Origin: Gamsiella multidivaricata | Lineage: Eukaryota; Mortierellomycota; Mortierellomycetes; Mortierellales; Mortierellaceae | Reading direction: 5' to 3' | Length of the DNA: 64,000 bases | Assembly: GCF_025024155.1 (NCBI RefSeq) | Contig: NW_026251748.1 | Coordinates: forward strand, 1 to 64,000 | In this document: positions 45,696 through 57,597 of the stretch, piece after piece | How the letters are laid out: every line of letters starts with the position of its first letter | Numbering within the stretch: the first letter of the stretch is position 1 | Program-made: the position numbers and the translations under genes | Notes under the pieces: generated by a model | The model's input: only the letters and a program-made list of their open reading frames with translations | Database searches by the model: none | What the model was told of the DNA's origin: nothing

Positions 45696-46607
45696 GTCTT
45701 CTGTCTCCGTCGCGTTATCTTCTGAACCGAGAGATGCTAACAAAGGGATGGACCGTTCAAAATAACCATCCTCTTTCCACTGTCAGCCAGTCCAACGAAG
45801 AAAACACAGTTAAGGTGCAATAGGTTCAAGTAAGGGAGATGTGTGTCTTGAATGCTAGTAGTTTCAATTTTTCTGTTCAGTACAACATCTCTAGCATTGT
45901 TCCATAGGGCCGGCTATCGAAGCAGCTTTGCCACTTTCTCTCCCTGCTTTGCAACACTCTTAACAATATAGAATGACTCGACGCCCCTCTTTTGTCAGCT
46001 TTCTCCCTTTGGTCTGTTTGTGCTTGCTAATACGAATGTGCGTACTGTCGGTAGGGCGAAGATCTTGCAACTTCTTGATTCGAGCCCGTAACGCCTTCGC
46101 GTGGGATGGCTAGGAGGCAACACGAACAGCCTTTAACCTAGGACGTTTGTTGCTTCAGTATCCGTCCTCTATTGATGTGGAGAGTGCCTTGGTCACTTGA
46201 AGCCGATAATCATCTTCATCCGCAGCAGCTGTTCCTTTGTCTCTATGCCAATGTGTAAACCCACCACCCATTGTCTGATTGCTACACAAAACCTGTCGTT
46301 GTCCGTAAAATGCCTGAATAACCACTTATATACTTGCTTAACAGTCCTCGAAGCTATTTTCCACAGTATCCAAGGCTGCAAAAAGTCGATTCAGCAGTGA
46401 GATCCAGGGGTGATGAAAAAGAAATGATAAAGCTTTGTAGCGATGGTGATCCCTCAAAACAACCGATGGAAACGCGCTGTAAAGCCCTGCTATCTGAACT
46501 CAACGGAGTCCTCAGTGAGATTGCGGAGCTAAGGGGATAACATTGGTATTGGGCGAGTGTTTTTTGTCACATATAATCTAACTATCGTTGGTGGATCTAT
46601 ACATGGA
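45696..46607 (-). repeat. Right arm of 0.91-kb inverted repeat
   Basis: Reverse complement of 34212-35122, near identical. It ends 48 bases from the SNO1/pdxT stop codon (46656, minus strand), so the pdxT mRNA should enter the block in the same sense as SKT5 mRNA enters the left arm. The arms face each other across about 10.5 kb. Outside the arms the two flanks share no similarity that I can see. Confidence 0.92.
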
Positions 46608-46655
46608 TCTATCGGTCTCTACACTCCAGTTCGGTTTTAGCTCCATCAAGCAGCT

Positions 46656-47474
46656 CTACTTGGCCTGAGTTTCAATCCACTCTTGCGCCATCTTGACAAA
46701 TAAGAGGTGCATTCTGCTGTCGTGAGTCAGCTCAGGATGGAAAGCGGACCCCAGCAGGTGTCCCCTCCTCACGGCTACAATTGTTCCCTTGGGCGTCCTT
46801 CCATAATCCCGCTCTAACTTGGCCACGACCTGGACATCCTCTGGCTGAAGGATCTCATCGATGACGGGCGCACGAATAAAGACGCCTGGGAACAACTTCT
46901 CCGCATAATCCAAGCCCTCAATATGGAGACCTGCCTCAAAACTCTCCTTCTGTGTGCCGAATGCATTGCGCTTAATGCTGATCCCCAAACCACCCAGCAA
47001 CTTTTGATCGCCCTTCAGCGTGCCTCCGGAGGTGACGGCCTCTGAGAGAAGAATCATGCCTGCGCATGTACCCCAAGTGGGGTGAGTCTGAATATACTCC
47101 TGCAGTGCGGGCCAGAAGCCGGATCTTTCCGCAATCAGAGCCATTGTTGTGGACTCGCCGCCGGGGATCACCAGAGCATCGACCTGCGCAATCTCCTGGG
47201 CATTACGGACAGGGACAGCCTCTGAGACCTGAGGAAGGGTATTGAGGAGGATGATATGTTCGGCAAATGCACCTTGGAGGGCTATTTGTATTTATATTTG
47301 TGTCGAAATGGTATGTGAGTCAGAGTGATGGAATCCATTCAAATATCTCTGGGCCGTGTTTCTGAGTCGAAGGGGTAGGTGATCAGATTCTGATCAGATT
47401 CTGATCAGGTCCCTGCTTCACTTACCCAAGACGCCGACCCTGATCTGCTTTTGTTCCTGCTGCTCCTGTGCCAT
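46656..47474 (-). CDS. SNO1: PLP synthase glutaminase subunit PdxT/Sno
   Basis: Exons (minus) 47474-47426 and 47281-46656 give 224 aa, slightly longer than bacterial PdxT. The class-I amidotransferase features are all visible: IRVGVLALQGAFAEH near the start, VIPGGEST, TWGTCAGMILL (nucleophile Cys), FEAGLHIEG, FIRAPVI and GSAFHPELTHD (His and Glu of the triad). It hydrolyses glutamine and passes ammonia to PdxS/Snz, which makes pyridoxal 5'-phosphate in the cytosol. The partner gene is not in this window. Exon 1 is short (49 nt), coding a Gln-rich start. Its 3' end abuts the right repeat arm. Confidence 0.95.
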
Positions 47475-48202
47475 GATGCGAATGTGCTTTTTGTGATTGG
47501 TTTTCGGGCGAAGTGGTTCCAGTGAGGCGGGGAAGGTGAACTGAAAACTGCAAAAAAGCGCAGAGCAGGGTCTTTTTGAACCTGCAGTCCGGATCTGCAC
47601 TGTCATTGTGAGTCGTGGTCACACCACCCGTGAGAAGTTGGCTTCTCCCTTGCCAGATCCCTTGGTCCCAATAGACTATGATCTTGGACAGCCTGATGGC
47701 TATTATCGCGGCATACCTCAGAGAAAGAAGACATATCCGGAAGGAGGAAACAAGCAAGGCGGCCCAGCAATTGTCTAACGAAAGCTACAGAAGACTGAAG
47801 ATGAGCGGATATCGATCAACTGAGGGAGCTTTGAACTATCGAGGCTATGGATGTTTATATGTAGACAGTAATGCTTAAGGTCATGTTCTTGTAGCAGAAG
47901 AAATGGTGTCGGCATATACAACGCGCACCTTCTTTCTCCCTTTGATGAAGAAGGACCTTTCAGCCTAGGGTGGTATCCTTAAGGCAGGTCGAGCTACGGC
48001 TTCAACAATGAAACCAGGGTGAAGGAGGCCTTTGTTATACCCCAGGGTCAAATGCAACAGAGAAGGTGCTGCCACTGTGTCCACAAAGCCACAAATGTAA
48101 ACATTTTTTTTTTTTTTTGCTTGGCCCACACACCTACACATATACACACACACACACACACACACCTGCATTCATACCAACACCACCCCTTATACATTCA
48201 TC
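47475..48202. promoter_or_regulatory. Divergent promoter of SNO1/pdxT and SSF1
   Basis: 728 bases between divergent starts. It holds a T14 run (48103-48118) and an AC microsatellite (48144-48165) just before the SSF1 start. The open frames at 47422-47757 and 47678-47878 show no domain. Confidence 0.45.
48144..48165 (+). repeat. AC dinucleotide microsatellite
   Basis: About eleven AC units in the SSF1 leader or promoter, 40 bases from the start codon. Confidence 0.8.
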
Positions 48203-49818
48203 ATGGGAAAGGCTGTAAGTTAGCCCTCCGTCAGCATCCCATTGCACTCCACTACAACCTCGCTCCGAACGGTAGAACGTTCACTCTAACAGAATGTCTC
48301 CAATACGTATCCCTGTAGCGCAAGAAAAACAGGACCCACAAGAAGGCCGAGGAAGGAGAGAACCCGAACGCAGCAAAGGTCCCAAAGACCTTCGTCATGC
48401 GATCAGGAGAGGTCGGCCACTCTGTCATGGGGCTCGTTAACGATATCCGTCGACTCATGGAGCCCAACACAGCAACCAAACTCAGAGTAAGCAATCTACT
48501 TTGAAAACTATCGGATCCGTTGGAAGCACAGGATCGGTTTTTTTTTCATCATGAATGATTAATGGACCCATCGACCTTCCTCTTCTTCAATTCTATAGGA
48601 ACGTAAAAACAACCGTCTACGTGATTTCGTCGCCGTAGCAGGACCCTTGGGCGTGACACACTTTGTGATCCTGTCCCGGACAGATCATGGCACCAACCTC
48701 AGGATCGCCCGTGTTCCGCGTGGACCTACTCTTTCATTTCAGATCAAAACCTACTCTCTGGCCAAGGATATCGCTGCTATGCAAAAGGCACCCAAATCAC
48801 CAGGGCTTGAATTCCATGTGGCCCCTCTGCTGGTTCTGAACAACTTTGGTGATTCGAACGAGATGAAATTGATGAGCACAGTATTTCAAAACATGTTTCC
48901 CCCAATTAATATCCAGACTGTAAGTGCTATATCCATGTTTTATAAGCGGAGAAGGGTGTTCAATCAAAAAGCGCCCTTTTTGTTAATGGTATTCAACAAT
49001 CGTGATCTTTTTAGATGCAATTATCGGAAGCTCGACGTGTGGTTCTTTTGAACTACAATAGTGAGACCAAGCATATCGATTTCCGCCACTACAACGTCTC
49101 CGTCAAACCCGTCGGCATCTCCAAATCTATTAAGCGTGTCATCACCACAGATGTTCCCGATCTGCAGGGATTCGAGGATATTTCAGATTACGTCCTCCGC
49201 GGCGCATTCGCTTCAGAATCTGATGTCGAAGATGGTCCCGATTCAACCGTAACGCTGGGCCAGGACTACATCGGACGCAATAACCGCAAGCAGGATCAGA
49301 GAGCCATCAAGCTTGTAGAGCTGGGTCCACGGATGGAACTTAAACTTATAAAGATCCAGGCGGGTCTTTGTGATGGCGAGGTTCTCTACCACGACTTCAT
49401 CAAGCGCTCGCCCGAGGAACTCAAGGCCCAGAAGGCCGAGCGTCAGAAGAAGATGCAGGAGAAGGCCGCCCGCCGTAAGGAACAGGAGCTTAATGTCGCC
49501 AAGAAGAAGGCGGAGAAGGAGGCTGCCAAGGAAGCACATCGCATCGCGACAGGCGGCGCACCCCGCAAAGCGGAGGATGAGGACGAAGATGAGGATGAGG
49601 AAGATAGCAAGAGCGCGAACGGGAAGAGGAAACGCAATGATTCTGAAGAGGGAGAAGATCAGGACGGAGATCAGGAGGACCACTATAATGACGCATCTGA
49701 CGACAATTACTCGGATATGGGCGATATGGCTCCACAATTCTCGGATGATGACGAGGAGGATTTCTCTGTTGACGACAACGATCAGATGGAGGGCTTCAGC
49801 GACGATGACCTCGAATAA
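48203..49818 (+). CDS. SSF1: Ssf1/Peter Pan ribosome biogenesis factor (Brix domain)
   Basis: Exons 48203-48214, 48319-48486, 48599-48919 and 49015-49818 give 434 aa. The first coding exon is only 12 nt (MGKA), joined to RKKNRTHKK, the family N-terminus. The Brix domain follows: KTFVMRSGEVGHSVMGLVND, RRLMEPNTATKLR, NRLRDFVAVAGPLGVTHF, PRGPTLSFQI and PPLPxx-like FPPINIQTMQLSEARRVVLL, then FRHYNVSVKPVG. A Lys/Glu-rich coiled part and a very acidic tail (runs of Asp/Glu) close the protein. Ssf1 acts in the nucleolus on early 60S precursors with Rrp15 and Rrp14 for ITS2 processing. Its 3' end is convergent with ARP4, only 149 bases away. Confidence 0.94.
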
Positions 49819-49967
49819 AGTTGCTTTTTGGCATCCTGGGATACAATAAAAACCATTTCAAGCATTCACTCTCGAGCGATTCAGAAGGAACCGTGATAGC
49901 CATCCATAAGCAAAAGCATTTATTCTTTATTACGCTCAGCGTCTGTATATCCAGTCGCAAATATGTT

Positions 49968-51966
49968 CTACACACATTTCTTGTTAACGATGCTCGCTCC
50001 AGTCTCGTCGTACTCCTTTCGAGAGATCCAGAGCTGGTGGAAGGTGCCCAGCGAGGCCATAATAGATCCTCCCAACCAGCTTCCGCACTTGCGCTCCACA
50101 GTGTTTCCTGGCGCATGCAACTTGACCTTGTACTATGAGGGTCCAACAGAAAATTGGTCGAAAACGACGCACGATGTGAGTATAGTTGTAATAAAATTGG
50201 TAAAGATACATGGACAGTCCTTGTGGTCCTTACTGAGTGGGGTATGCTGTTGAGCTCCCAGTGCAGGCGGTCTGCAAATCCAGGGAAGAGAGTGTTACCG
50301 CCAGTCAATACAACATTGCTGAAGAGCGTGGGCCTGAAATCAATGTCGCAAGACTGAGCACTGTTGAAGATGAGTTTGGGCAATCCAACAAAGTTCTCCT
50401 GCTCTGGTGTCGGGTTCTTCAAAAAGTCCTTGGGATTAAACATGATCTCTGGGATCTTAAATCGGTCCGCTCCAAAGTTAAGATTATATCCGTCTGGCAA
50501 CTCGTATGGCTTTTGTGGTCTCGCCAAGATATTTCTACAGAAGACAGAGAACAGTGAGAACAGTCAGCGTCCATTCCTGAGACATGGTGTTGTAAAAGAT
50601 TATGCTTCCAGCATTTTGCATATTGCAGCGCCTGTCAACACAACGATCGTTCGACTTACTGCTCGTTATAAGTCGACTCGGAGACCTGGCATACAGACTC
50701 CTTATAGTCGTGAATAACACGCATTTGCATCATCTTGTGGAAGCTGGCTGTCGCAGGGCGGTCTCTCAACACAACGTTCGCTTTGTGTCCTGGTCCCACG
50801 GGCGATTTTTTGGCGACCAGATACTGAGGGACGACATCGACATTGGTGGCCTGGAACTGCTGCAGGACCTGCTCCGAGAGAACGTCGCCTCCCAATGCTT
50901 GTCGCATAATTCCTTTGCGAAGAACATATCCGTCATACACGGGCACCACACTCGTCATATCTCCACCAGAATCCACAACTAGCGCATGTGGGCGTCCTGC
51001 GGCGAATCTAGAGTGGTGAAAAAGATAATAAAACTTAGTCAAACTCATGGTTTGCGTTTTCACGCTTAGCGCACACTTTTCATGGCCTCCCTGCCTCCAC
51101 TTACGCAGTCATGACGGCGTCCTTGGCGACGAAAAATGCTGGAAAGTTGTACTTTTCAAACGCCAGTTCAGTCAGTTTTTCACGAATCTCGCGTGTATTC
51201 CATGCGGACTCTGTAATGATCAGTGGATGTTCCGCGGGATTGCAGCGAAGTCTTTTCAAAAAGGCGTGGTCCCAGATCTGCTCCAGTGCATCCCAGTCCT
51301 CGACTAAGAAAAAAAAAAAGTTTAGCACAGCAAGATTCTATCGTCAGTCATGAATGCGCTCGTCGGCCAACAAACGGACAACGCAAACGTTGAAATGGCT
51401 CGCCTCCAGTTGTTTTCATCCTTACCAAGACCATCCTTAATAGGCGACTTGATCTCCATATCTGGTCTCCAGCAGCTGATTTCTCCGTCGCCGACATAAT
51501 ACTTGCCACGCACAGCCTTCTTCTTTTTCGTCGGTACCGTTCTTGTGCCTACAGACTGCTGAGGTGCTACGTCCCCACCATCCGCATCCTTACTGTGAAT
51601 GTTATTGCCCGCGCCGTTCTCGCCAGGTTGCTGCTGCTGCTGTGAAACATCCTGCATCTGTGTGTCCTCCGAGTTGTCTGCATCGTCGCCTTGATCAGCC
51701 TCTGGAGGTGAGTCGACCCAACCTACTGACGTTGGGAAAATAGATTTTGGTGTATCCTCGCCTGCATATCCAGCCTGCGTCCATGTGTGGCCGACGGACA
51801 GAACTAGCGCCGCGACTTCGTCTAAAGAGTCGTGATTGGATGGTGATTATTATGATCAGTTTGGGTCGACGCGTAATCAAAATTCAAGCGGTTGGGATGA
51901 TAACGCTGAATTCGCCTGCGCAACGTGAACCGAGCCGATGAAGTTACCTCCGCCATAGGTTCCCAT
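49968..51966 (-). CDS. ARP4: Nuclear actin-related protein Arp4 (ACTL6A-like)
   Basis: Exons (minus) 51966-51948, 51821-51426, 51303-51105, 51007-50660, 50534-50234 and 50132-49968 give 475 aa. The start [18 protein letters not shown], then [83 protein letters not shown] and [20 protein letters not shown] follow Arp4/BAF53 rather than cytosolic actin. Arp4 is a shared subunit of the NuA4, SWR1 and INO80 chromatin complexes. An Asp/Gln-rich insert of ~55 aa after the first sheet (contains [13 protein letters not shown]) is not in human ACTL6A; yeast Arp4 also carries inserts. Exon 1 has only 19 coding bases. Confidence 0.94.
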
Positions 51967-52117
51967 GATCTCCAGGAATGTGTAGTGAATGTTGTGGTGA
52001 TGAGTGGGTTGCCAGCTTGGGCTTATTTGGCTTTGAGGTGTTGTTGCATATGCATCGTTTCTATCTACCCTGCGTCACTTAAGCGTGCGCAGATGTGCGG
52101 ATTTGAAGATTTATTTC

Positions 52118-55100
52118 TCAATAGTCATCTTCGCCGTTAACTCTCAGCAGCTCCATTTCTCCCTCCAGTGTCCGTGGCGCAACAGTAACAGTTGCTGCCG
52201 AGAGCACCATCAATTCGCTCATCTGGTGCACCGTGGCACCCAAATCCAAGCCAACTTTCTGGCGACATTGCGGCAATATCGCCTGCTGTTGCTGGCGTTC
52301 ATGTTGGTGTTGATGCTGATGTTGTTGCTGATATTGTTGCAGTTGCAGAACCTGAAGTTGTTCGTCCGTCAACGCCGCTGGGCCGTGCACATACATCTCA
52401 GAATGCAATTGGCTCCCCTCTTGTAGATAAAATGAATGGTCGTGTTGGTGGTCATGGTGGTGATGATGGTGGTGATGCCGGTGACGCTGGTTTTGCTGTA
52501 GGTGCACGCTCGGCGGGGAGGATGAGCATGACGATGTAGCCGAAGAGTCCGAGCAGGCCGTTTGTCCAGTCTCTGAAGAAGAGAATCCATCTACTGAACT
52601 GCTACTTCTGCTCCTCCCGGCAGTCGCCAGGCTATCCTCATGGTCAAGCATGGATCGTTGAGCAATTGAATGATGCGCAGGCCATACATTTCGCTCTCGG
52701 TGCAGGTGCAGATCCTCCTCAAGCCCAGTCGTCAAGTAGCCGTTGCTCCTCAACCAAAGCTCCACGTCCTTCCGATCCCTTTCTAGCCACAGGATATGCA
52801 TCCGGATACCCTCTAAACAAGTTGCCAGGATCCTCTCGTACAGACTCCTGTCCTTCGTGGCAAAGAACTCTTGGCACTCGCGATATCTCTCTATGGTTGA
52901 GAATGACCCTATGCACAAGAGGACAAAGAATTCTAGGAATCGAATGTCGTCGCAATGGCGCTCATATAACACATCCCAGTTACGCCTCATAAAGCCCCAA
53001 AGCTCAGCTCGTCCAAGCACAGACGACCGCAATGTCGCAATCGCAGTAAGGATATCCTGTGTGCGAACTTCGGGCGACATGGCGAAGGCGAGAGTCCGGT
53101 GGATCAGCTCGGGTGAGTGGCCATAGCCCAACACTGTGAGCGCTACCACCTTCTCTCCGGGCATGTATGTCTCGCGATAATAGTCCACGATTGCCTCATA
53201 TTCTTCTACACCGGTTGTCGTCCGGAGAACGATTTCAAACACAGGAAAGCGCAGATCTGGAGGGATTGCCGACATGTCACGGTTGCTCATGAAGATTCTA
53301 AACCGTCTCCTGGCCTCGGCCACAATTCTAGAGTAAAACCAGTTTCATAACATGGAGTTAGCCTGGTAATATAAGATACGACGCTGTTGTTGGGCGAAAA
53401 GACCGAATGTAACGTACTCTGGGTCGCCTGCTCGTCCCGCATAACGGATAGCCAAGGCACGTAATGTTCCAATGGCAGGATCCTCCTCTTCAGGATAGTC
53501 CCAGCCCAAGCGTTTCACGACCTTTGTGAAGAGACGTCGCTGAACCTCTTTAAGAGCATTCATGATGCGCGCAGGCTGCTCTAGCCAGACTGAGAACAGC
53601 TCCTGGAGCCTGTATGAGATCTCAGCCCAAACCCTACAGGTTTCGATAGCAAACGAAATCGGTACCTGCGTTAGTAAGTCATACTTTGCAGTTAAATGGC
53701 ACATTTCTGAAGTACGATGACTTACATATAATCCTCCTCGTCCTCAAAGTACTTCAACAGGGTCAGGAAGCTGCTCGTTGGAGTATGGCCACTCGCAACT
53801 AGCGCTGCCGCGTCTGTTAACAGCCCGATCCTATTTGCGGCATCCAAGGTCTCGTGGCCTTTTCGTGCTCCTAATGTCTGTCCCAAGAGATCCAGCGTCT
53901 TGGGCGGGTATGCAACACGATAGAACCCCGTCTGACCCATGTTGAACTTGTACCATTTCGTCGTGTCGACTTTGAGGATCATTTCCTTGGTATTCAGCAT
54001 AATATTCCGAGGAGTTGGGTCATTGGCAGTAGCAACCGCCAAAGGCACAGGCCAAAGAAGAGTATCTTCTTCATCGTGGACATCGCCTGTGGAGAGAAAA
54101 AGGTTTTGTCGGACCACTATTGTTGACTCGTCCAGCTCGGTGATCGACAACACTGGGTACTACTCGCGGTGTCAGATGCGGCATCAGTCGCTTATACATT
54201 CATCCATGGCCAACATTTTTCTATACAGCAAATTGCCTGATGCACATACCCCAGTCTGTCTTGTCCACTTGCGCATGAACCCCGGTACATCAACATTGCA
54301 TTCCTCCGCCATAGTGACCCACAAGTCCTCCGTGTTGGCGTTCCCCCACATATACTTGAGCATGAACTTTCTGATCCCCTTCAGCAACTGGTCCTGGCCT
54401 AACCATGCGCCCAACATCCTGAGGACCGATGCACCCTTCATATAGCTGACTTCGTCGAAAATTTGAGTAATCTCGCCTGGATTGGCAACACCTACTTCTA
54501 CAGGATGCGATGTTCGCAGAGCGTCGTGTTTCAGCACCTCTTGGATCCGTTTTACGAACTCAGACCAGATGTCCCAGCCCGGAAACAGCTCGTCGATAAC
54601 AATGTACGCCAGATGTGTGGCAAACCCTTCAAAAAGCCATAGGTCTGACCACCAATCCATTGTCACCAGATTTCCGAACCACTATGACAGCAAAGGACCA
54701 TAAAAATAATGTTATTAATTAATATACTCTTTATCTTATCACGACGAAGCAAGGTACCGAGTTCAGAGGCAGAAGCACCGCGTTTTTACCTGGTGAGAAA
54801 TTTCATGGATAACTGTTGAAGCAATCTCGCGCTTACTATCATTCGTCCCATATTCGTCCAACAGCACTGCATATGTTCGGAAAGTGATCAGCCCCCAGTT
54901 TTCCATGGCGCCGAGGGCAAAGTCAGGCACTGCGACCAAGTCCAGTTTGGGCAGCGGATAGGGTATATTGAATAAACGCGAAAAGTATTCGACTGACTAT
55001 CATTTGAACCAGGGAGGAAAAAAAAAAAAAAAGGTGAGGATCGACATTGCCAATTGTAAAGGGCGGGAGTGTATTTGCATTGAACAGATACTGGGATACT

Positions 55101-57234
55101 ACTGTTGCTAGCGCTATGGCGAGAGCTAGTAATTACCTGGACAGCTAGATCCAAGGAGTATTGGCCATGCCTCGCAAGACCAACTGGGGCATACAGGCGA
55201 CAGGGTACCTGCTCGCCACTAAATTCGCCAGAGGTGTAGGCTTCGATATAATCAAAATCACCAATTGTCCATGCCAGTAGCTATTAAGCCATTGTTATAG
55301 AAGGATACAACATCTAACATTAAGAAAAGAGCTCTACCCTTCGCCAGCGGAAGGATGACCATTCTAAAAGCAAAGTAGTTTTGCGTTACATAAGTAGCCA
55401 TGATCGGCGTCTTAAGGAAAGTGACCTCTTGCATTCCGTTCTCGAGCATGCTTGTCGACTCCACGCTCATGTTAGAGAGACAGGTCATGCCCTGGGGAGC
55501 GATCAATGTCAGTGTAAAGGTGGCCTTGATGGAGGGCTAATAAAAAGATAGCGTTTGACGGATGATACATGTCAACTAGCCTGAAAAAAAGGAAGGCATG
55601 GAGGGCTGAGCAACGAGAACCACTCAGCGCTTTGTAGCTATACCTCGTCCCAACACGGGAATGCTCTTCGGGCATGTGTGGACTGGAACTGCGTCGTTGT
55701 CAGTTGACTGAATAAAGAAGCATGCAAGGAGAACTTGTTAGACGCAATGCAACCGGGCAACCCCGTCTGCTGGTGAATAGCGCCCTAGAATAGAGACGCA
55801 TTGCAACACCTACTGCACATTGTGGTCGGTATCGGTGTATACGGATCGATAGAACCCGATCAGTTTGTCGTTGACGAGACCAATATAGGTAACATCCAGG
55901 ATCCAGGATGTGCTGACATGCAGGATCTCTGGGAACTCGAGGGTGATGGCTTCTTCTTCGACATTATAACTCACGCTCGTTGCAGTGACGCTATGGGAAC
56001 AGAAAGCAAGAGAGCAGCCTGGGTTAGATCTTGCACCGTCATTCTTAAGGATAGGTAAGTCGAGGCGGGGGGACCCACATATGTTACCAATTCCACCTTT
56101 ACTCCCCTCCCAATCCATAACCCTACGTCACGCGTCTGAAAAGGGCGCGCGTTGTATAAGATGCAATAGCTGACACGCGAAGTTCGTTAGCGGGGTACAA
56201 GGTCCATCCCAGCCTTGTATCGCAAAACAACAAATGGCATGGCATCCAATGCCACCGTGCGCGCATCACACGCTTGCAATATCTCGTATTGGTATGTATG
56301 GCGCGGAATGGTGTTGTTTCCCATCAATCGGGATACAAGGAATGCGCGAACAAGAGGTGGGGAGCTGTGTTTACATGTGGTGCTTATGCATGGAAGGTAT
56401 CGTCGTGCTTTCCCTCTTGTTTGTTCTCCCGCTATCTCTGCTTCCGCTCCATTGCACCCTCCGATGCGAGAAAATGGATACCAACAATGGAAATGATTTT
56501 CTTTATCCATCATCCTATTTGCAACTTAATTTATTTTCAACTCCATAGGCTACGCCCGCCCTTGTCACCGCGCGCGGTAACGTTGCACTCTTATCCCTCC
56601 CTAGGACATTCCGTTTGTTACACTTCGCGTTTGGGCCAGATCTGCAGTCCCAGAAATGGAGACCACGTCCCGCGTCGCCCGTCTTTGTTTCTTGGTACTG
56701 CTGTGCCACCATGAAGAACATACTAAAACACAAGGAGGCACGATCTATTTCTGAATGCCTGTGCTCAATACTGCTCCAATTTCGATAATCTTCTTGCAGG
56801 GTACACATACACACACGCACTCTATCCAGGGTGAGCATGGGCGAAATAAGGATAAAGAGATCGAGAGAAGCACAACAGAACTGGCAAGGTTGGATGGGGC
56901 TGCACTATACATTACCTGTACCCCAGTTGGTCTCTAGCAGTTGCTGTCTGGATGTTAAGCTCTTTTGCGTTTAAGGTGATACCATATGCTGGCTCGGCAA
57001 TACAAATCCTAGGAGATAAACAAACGCGATTGCCACTGGCAGGTCAAGGACGGAACAATGGGTTTGTGTGCGAGTGTGACAAAAAAAAAAAAAAAAAAGA
57101 GAGAGAGAGAGAAAGAGAGACACAAGTGCCTGGCCTTACTCGATCGAGCATTCGCCAAGGAATGTAAAGTCGACGGGACAAGGCACAATCTTCAAGTTAT
57201 AATGAATCGGAATGATGGAGCGTTCAAGAGTCAT
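52118..57234 (-). CDS. AAP1: M1 zinc aminopeptidase (puromycin-sensitive type) with long tail
   Basis: Eleven exons (minus) 57234-57140, 57008-56916, 55990-55814, 55707-55644, 55536-55390, 55280-55137, 54996-54790, 54681-54250, 54159-53726, 53633-53418 and 53327-52118 give 1072 aa; relatives have ~850-900. N-terminal beta domain (SIIPIHYNLKIVP, TLNAKELNIQ, ARRAFPCWDEP); GAMEN exopeptidase motif (269-273); zinc site HEISH (304-308) with Glu327 in WLFEGFA, where most relatives have WLNEGFA; catalytic Tyr389 in DEVSYMKGASVLRML; then the ERAP1-like helical domain. It trims N-terminal residues from peptides. The last ~190 residues are a disordered tail with a His run (~955-972) and polyQ. I chose the first ATG before SIIPIHYNL. 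Intron 2 is 925 nt. Confidence 0.9.
52282..52500 (-). repeat. CAT/CAC and CAA/CAG runs in the aminopeptidase tail
   Basis: Two codon runs within the last exon: a His-rich stretch (codes RHRHHHHHHHHDHQHDHS, about 52438-52495) and a Gln/His stretch (QQYQQQHQHQHQHERQQQQ, about 52282-52345). Both remain in frame. Confidence 0.75.
55991..56915 (-). other. Long intron 2 of the M1 aminopeptidase
   Basis: This 925-nt intron is the longest in the window. Its donor (TACAG|GTAATG) and acceptor (TTCCCATAG) join LGYR to SVTATSVSYN exactly where family alignment expects continuity, so no exon is missing. It contains no ORF with a domain. GC-rich patches (56140-56150, 56565-56580) distinguish it from other introns here. 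Confidence 0.55.
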
Positions 57235-57557
57235 GCTGAATGTCGTGGCCTCCTAGGGGACTGAGAAGGCGAGGTGTGTAGCGACGTTTAGGGAATGGAG
57301 AGAAGGATGGGAAGTATCGCAGAGAGTGGAGAGGTAGGAGGAAAGAGGGGAGAGGGCCGTACTGGTTGGTCAAACTATGAAGGGAAATGTTCACAGGATG
57401 AGGGCGAGTAGGCATACGGACTGAAGCCCCGATCGTGTGTGGATTGAGAGCTGGATAAAGGAGCAAATTGTGTTCCCACAGCGACAGCAATTAACAAAAT
57501 AAAATAAAAAATGGGAATGAGAGGAGAGGAGGAGAAGGGATGATGGACGATGGAATG

Positions 57558-57595
<38 letters not shown>
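57558..57595 (+). repeat. A38 homopolymer
   Basis: Uninterrupted run of 38 A on the plus strand, about 325 bases upstream of the aminopeptidase start codon (gene on minus strand, so T38 in its sense orientation). It sits in a purine-rich neighbourhood. Confidence 0.85.

Positions 57596-57597
<2 letters not shown>

Noticed and set aside
49061..49252. Ser/Pro-rich ORF inside SSF1
   Set aside because: Out-of-frame shadow of the Brix-domain exon.
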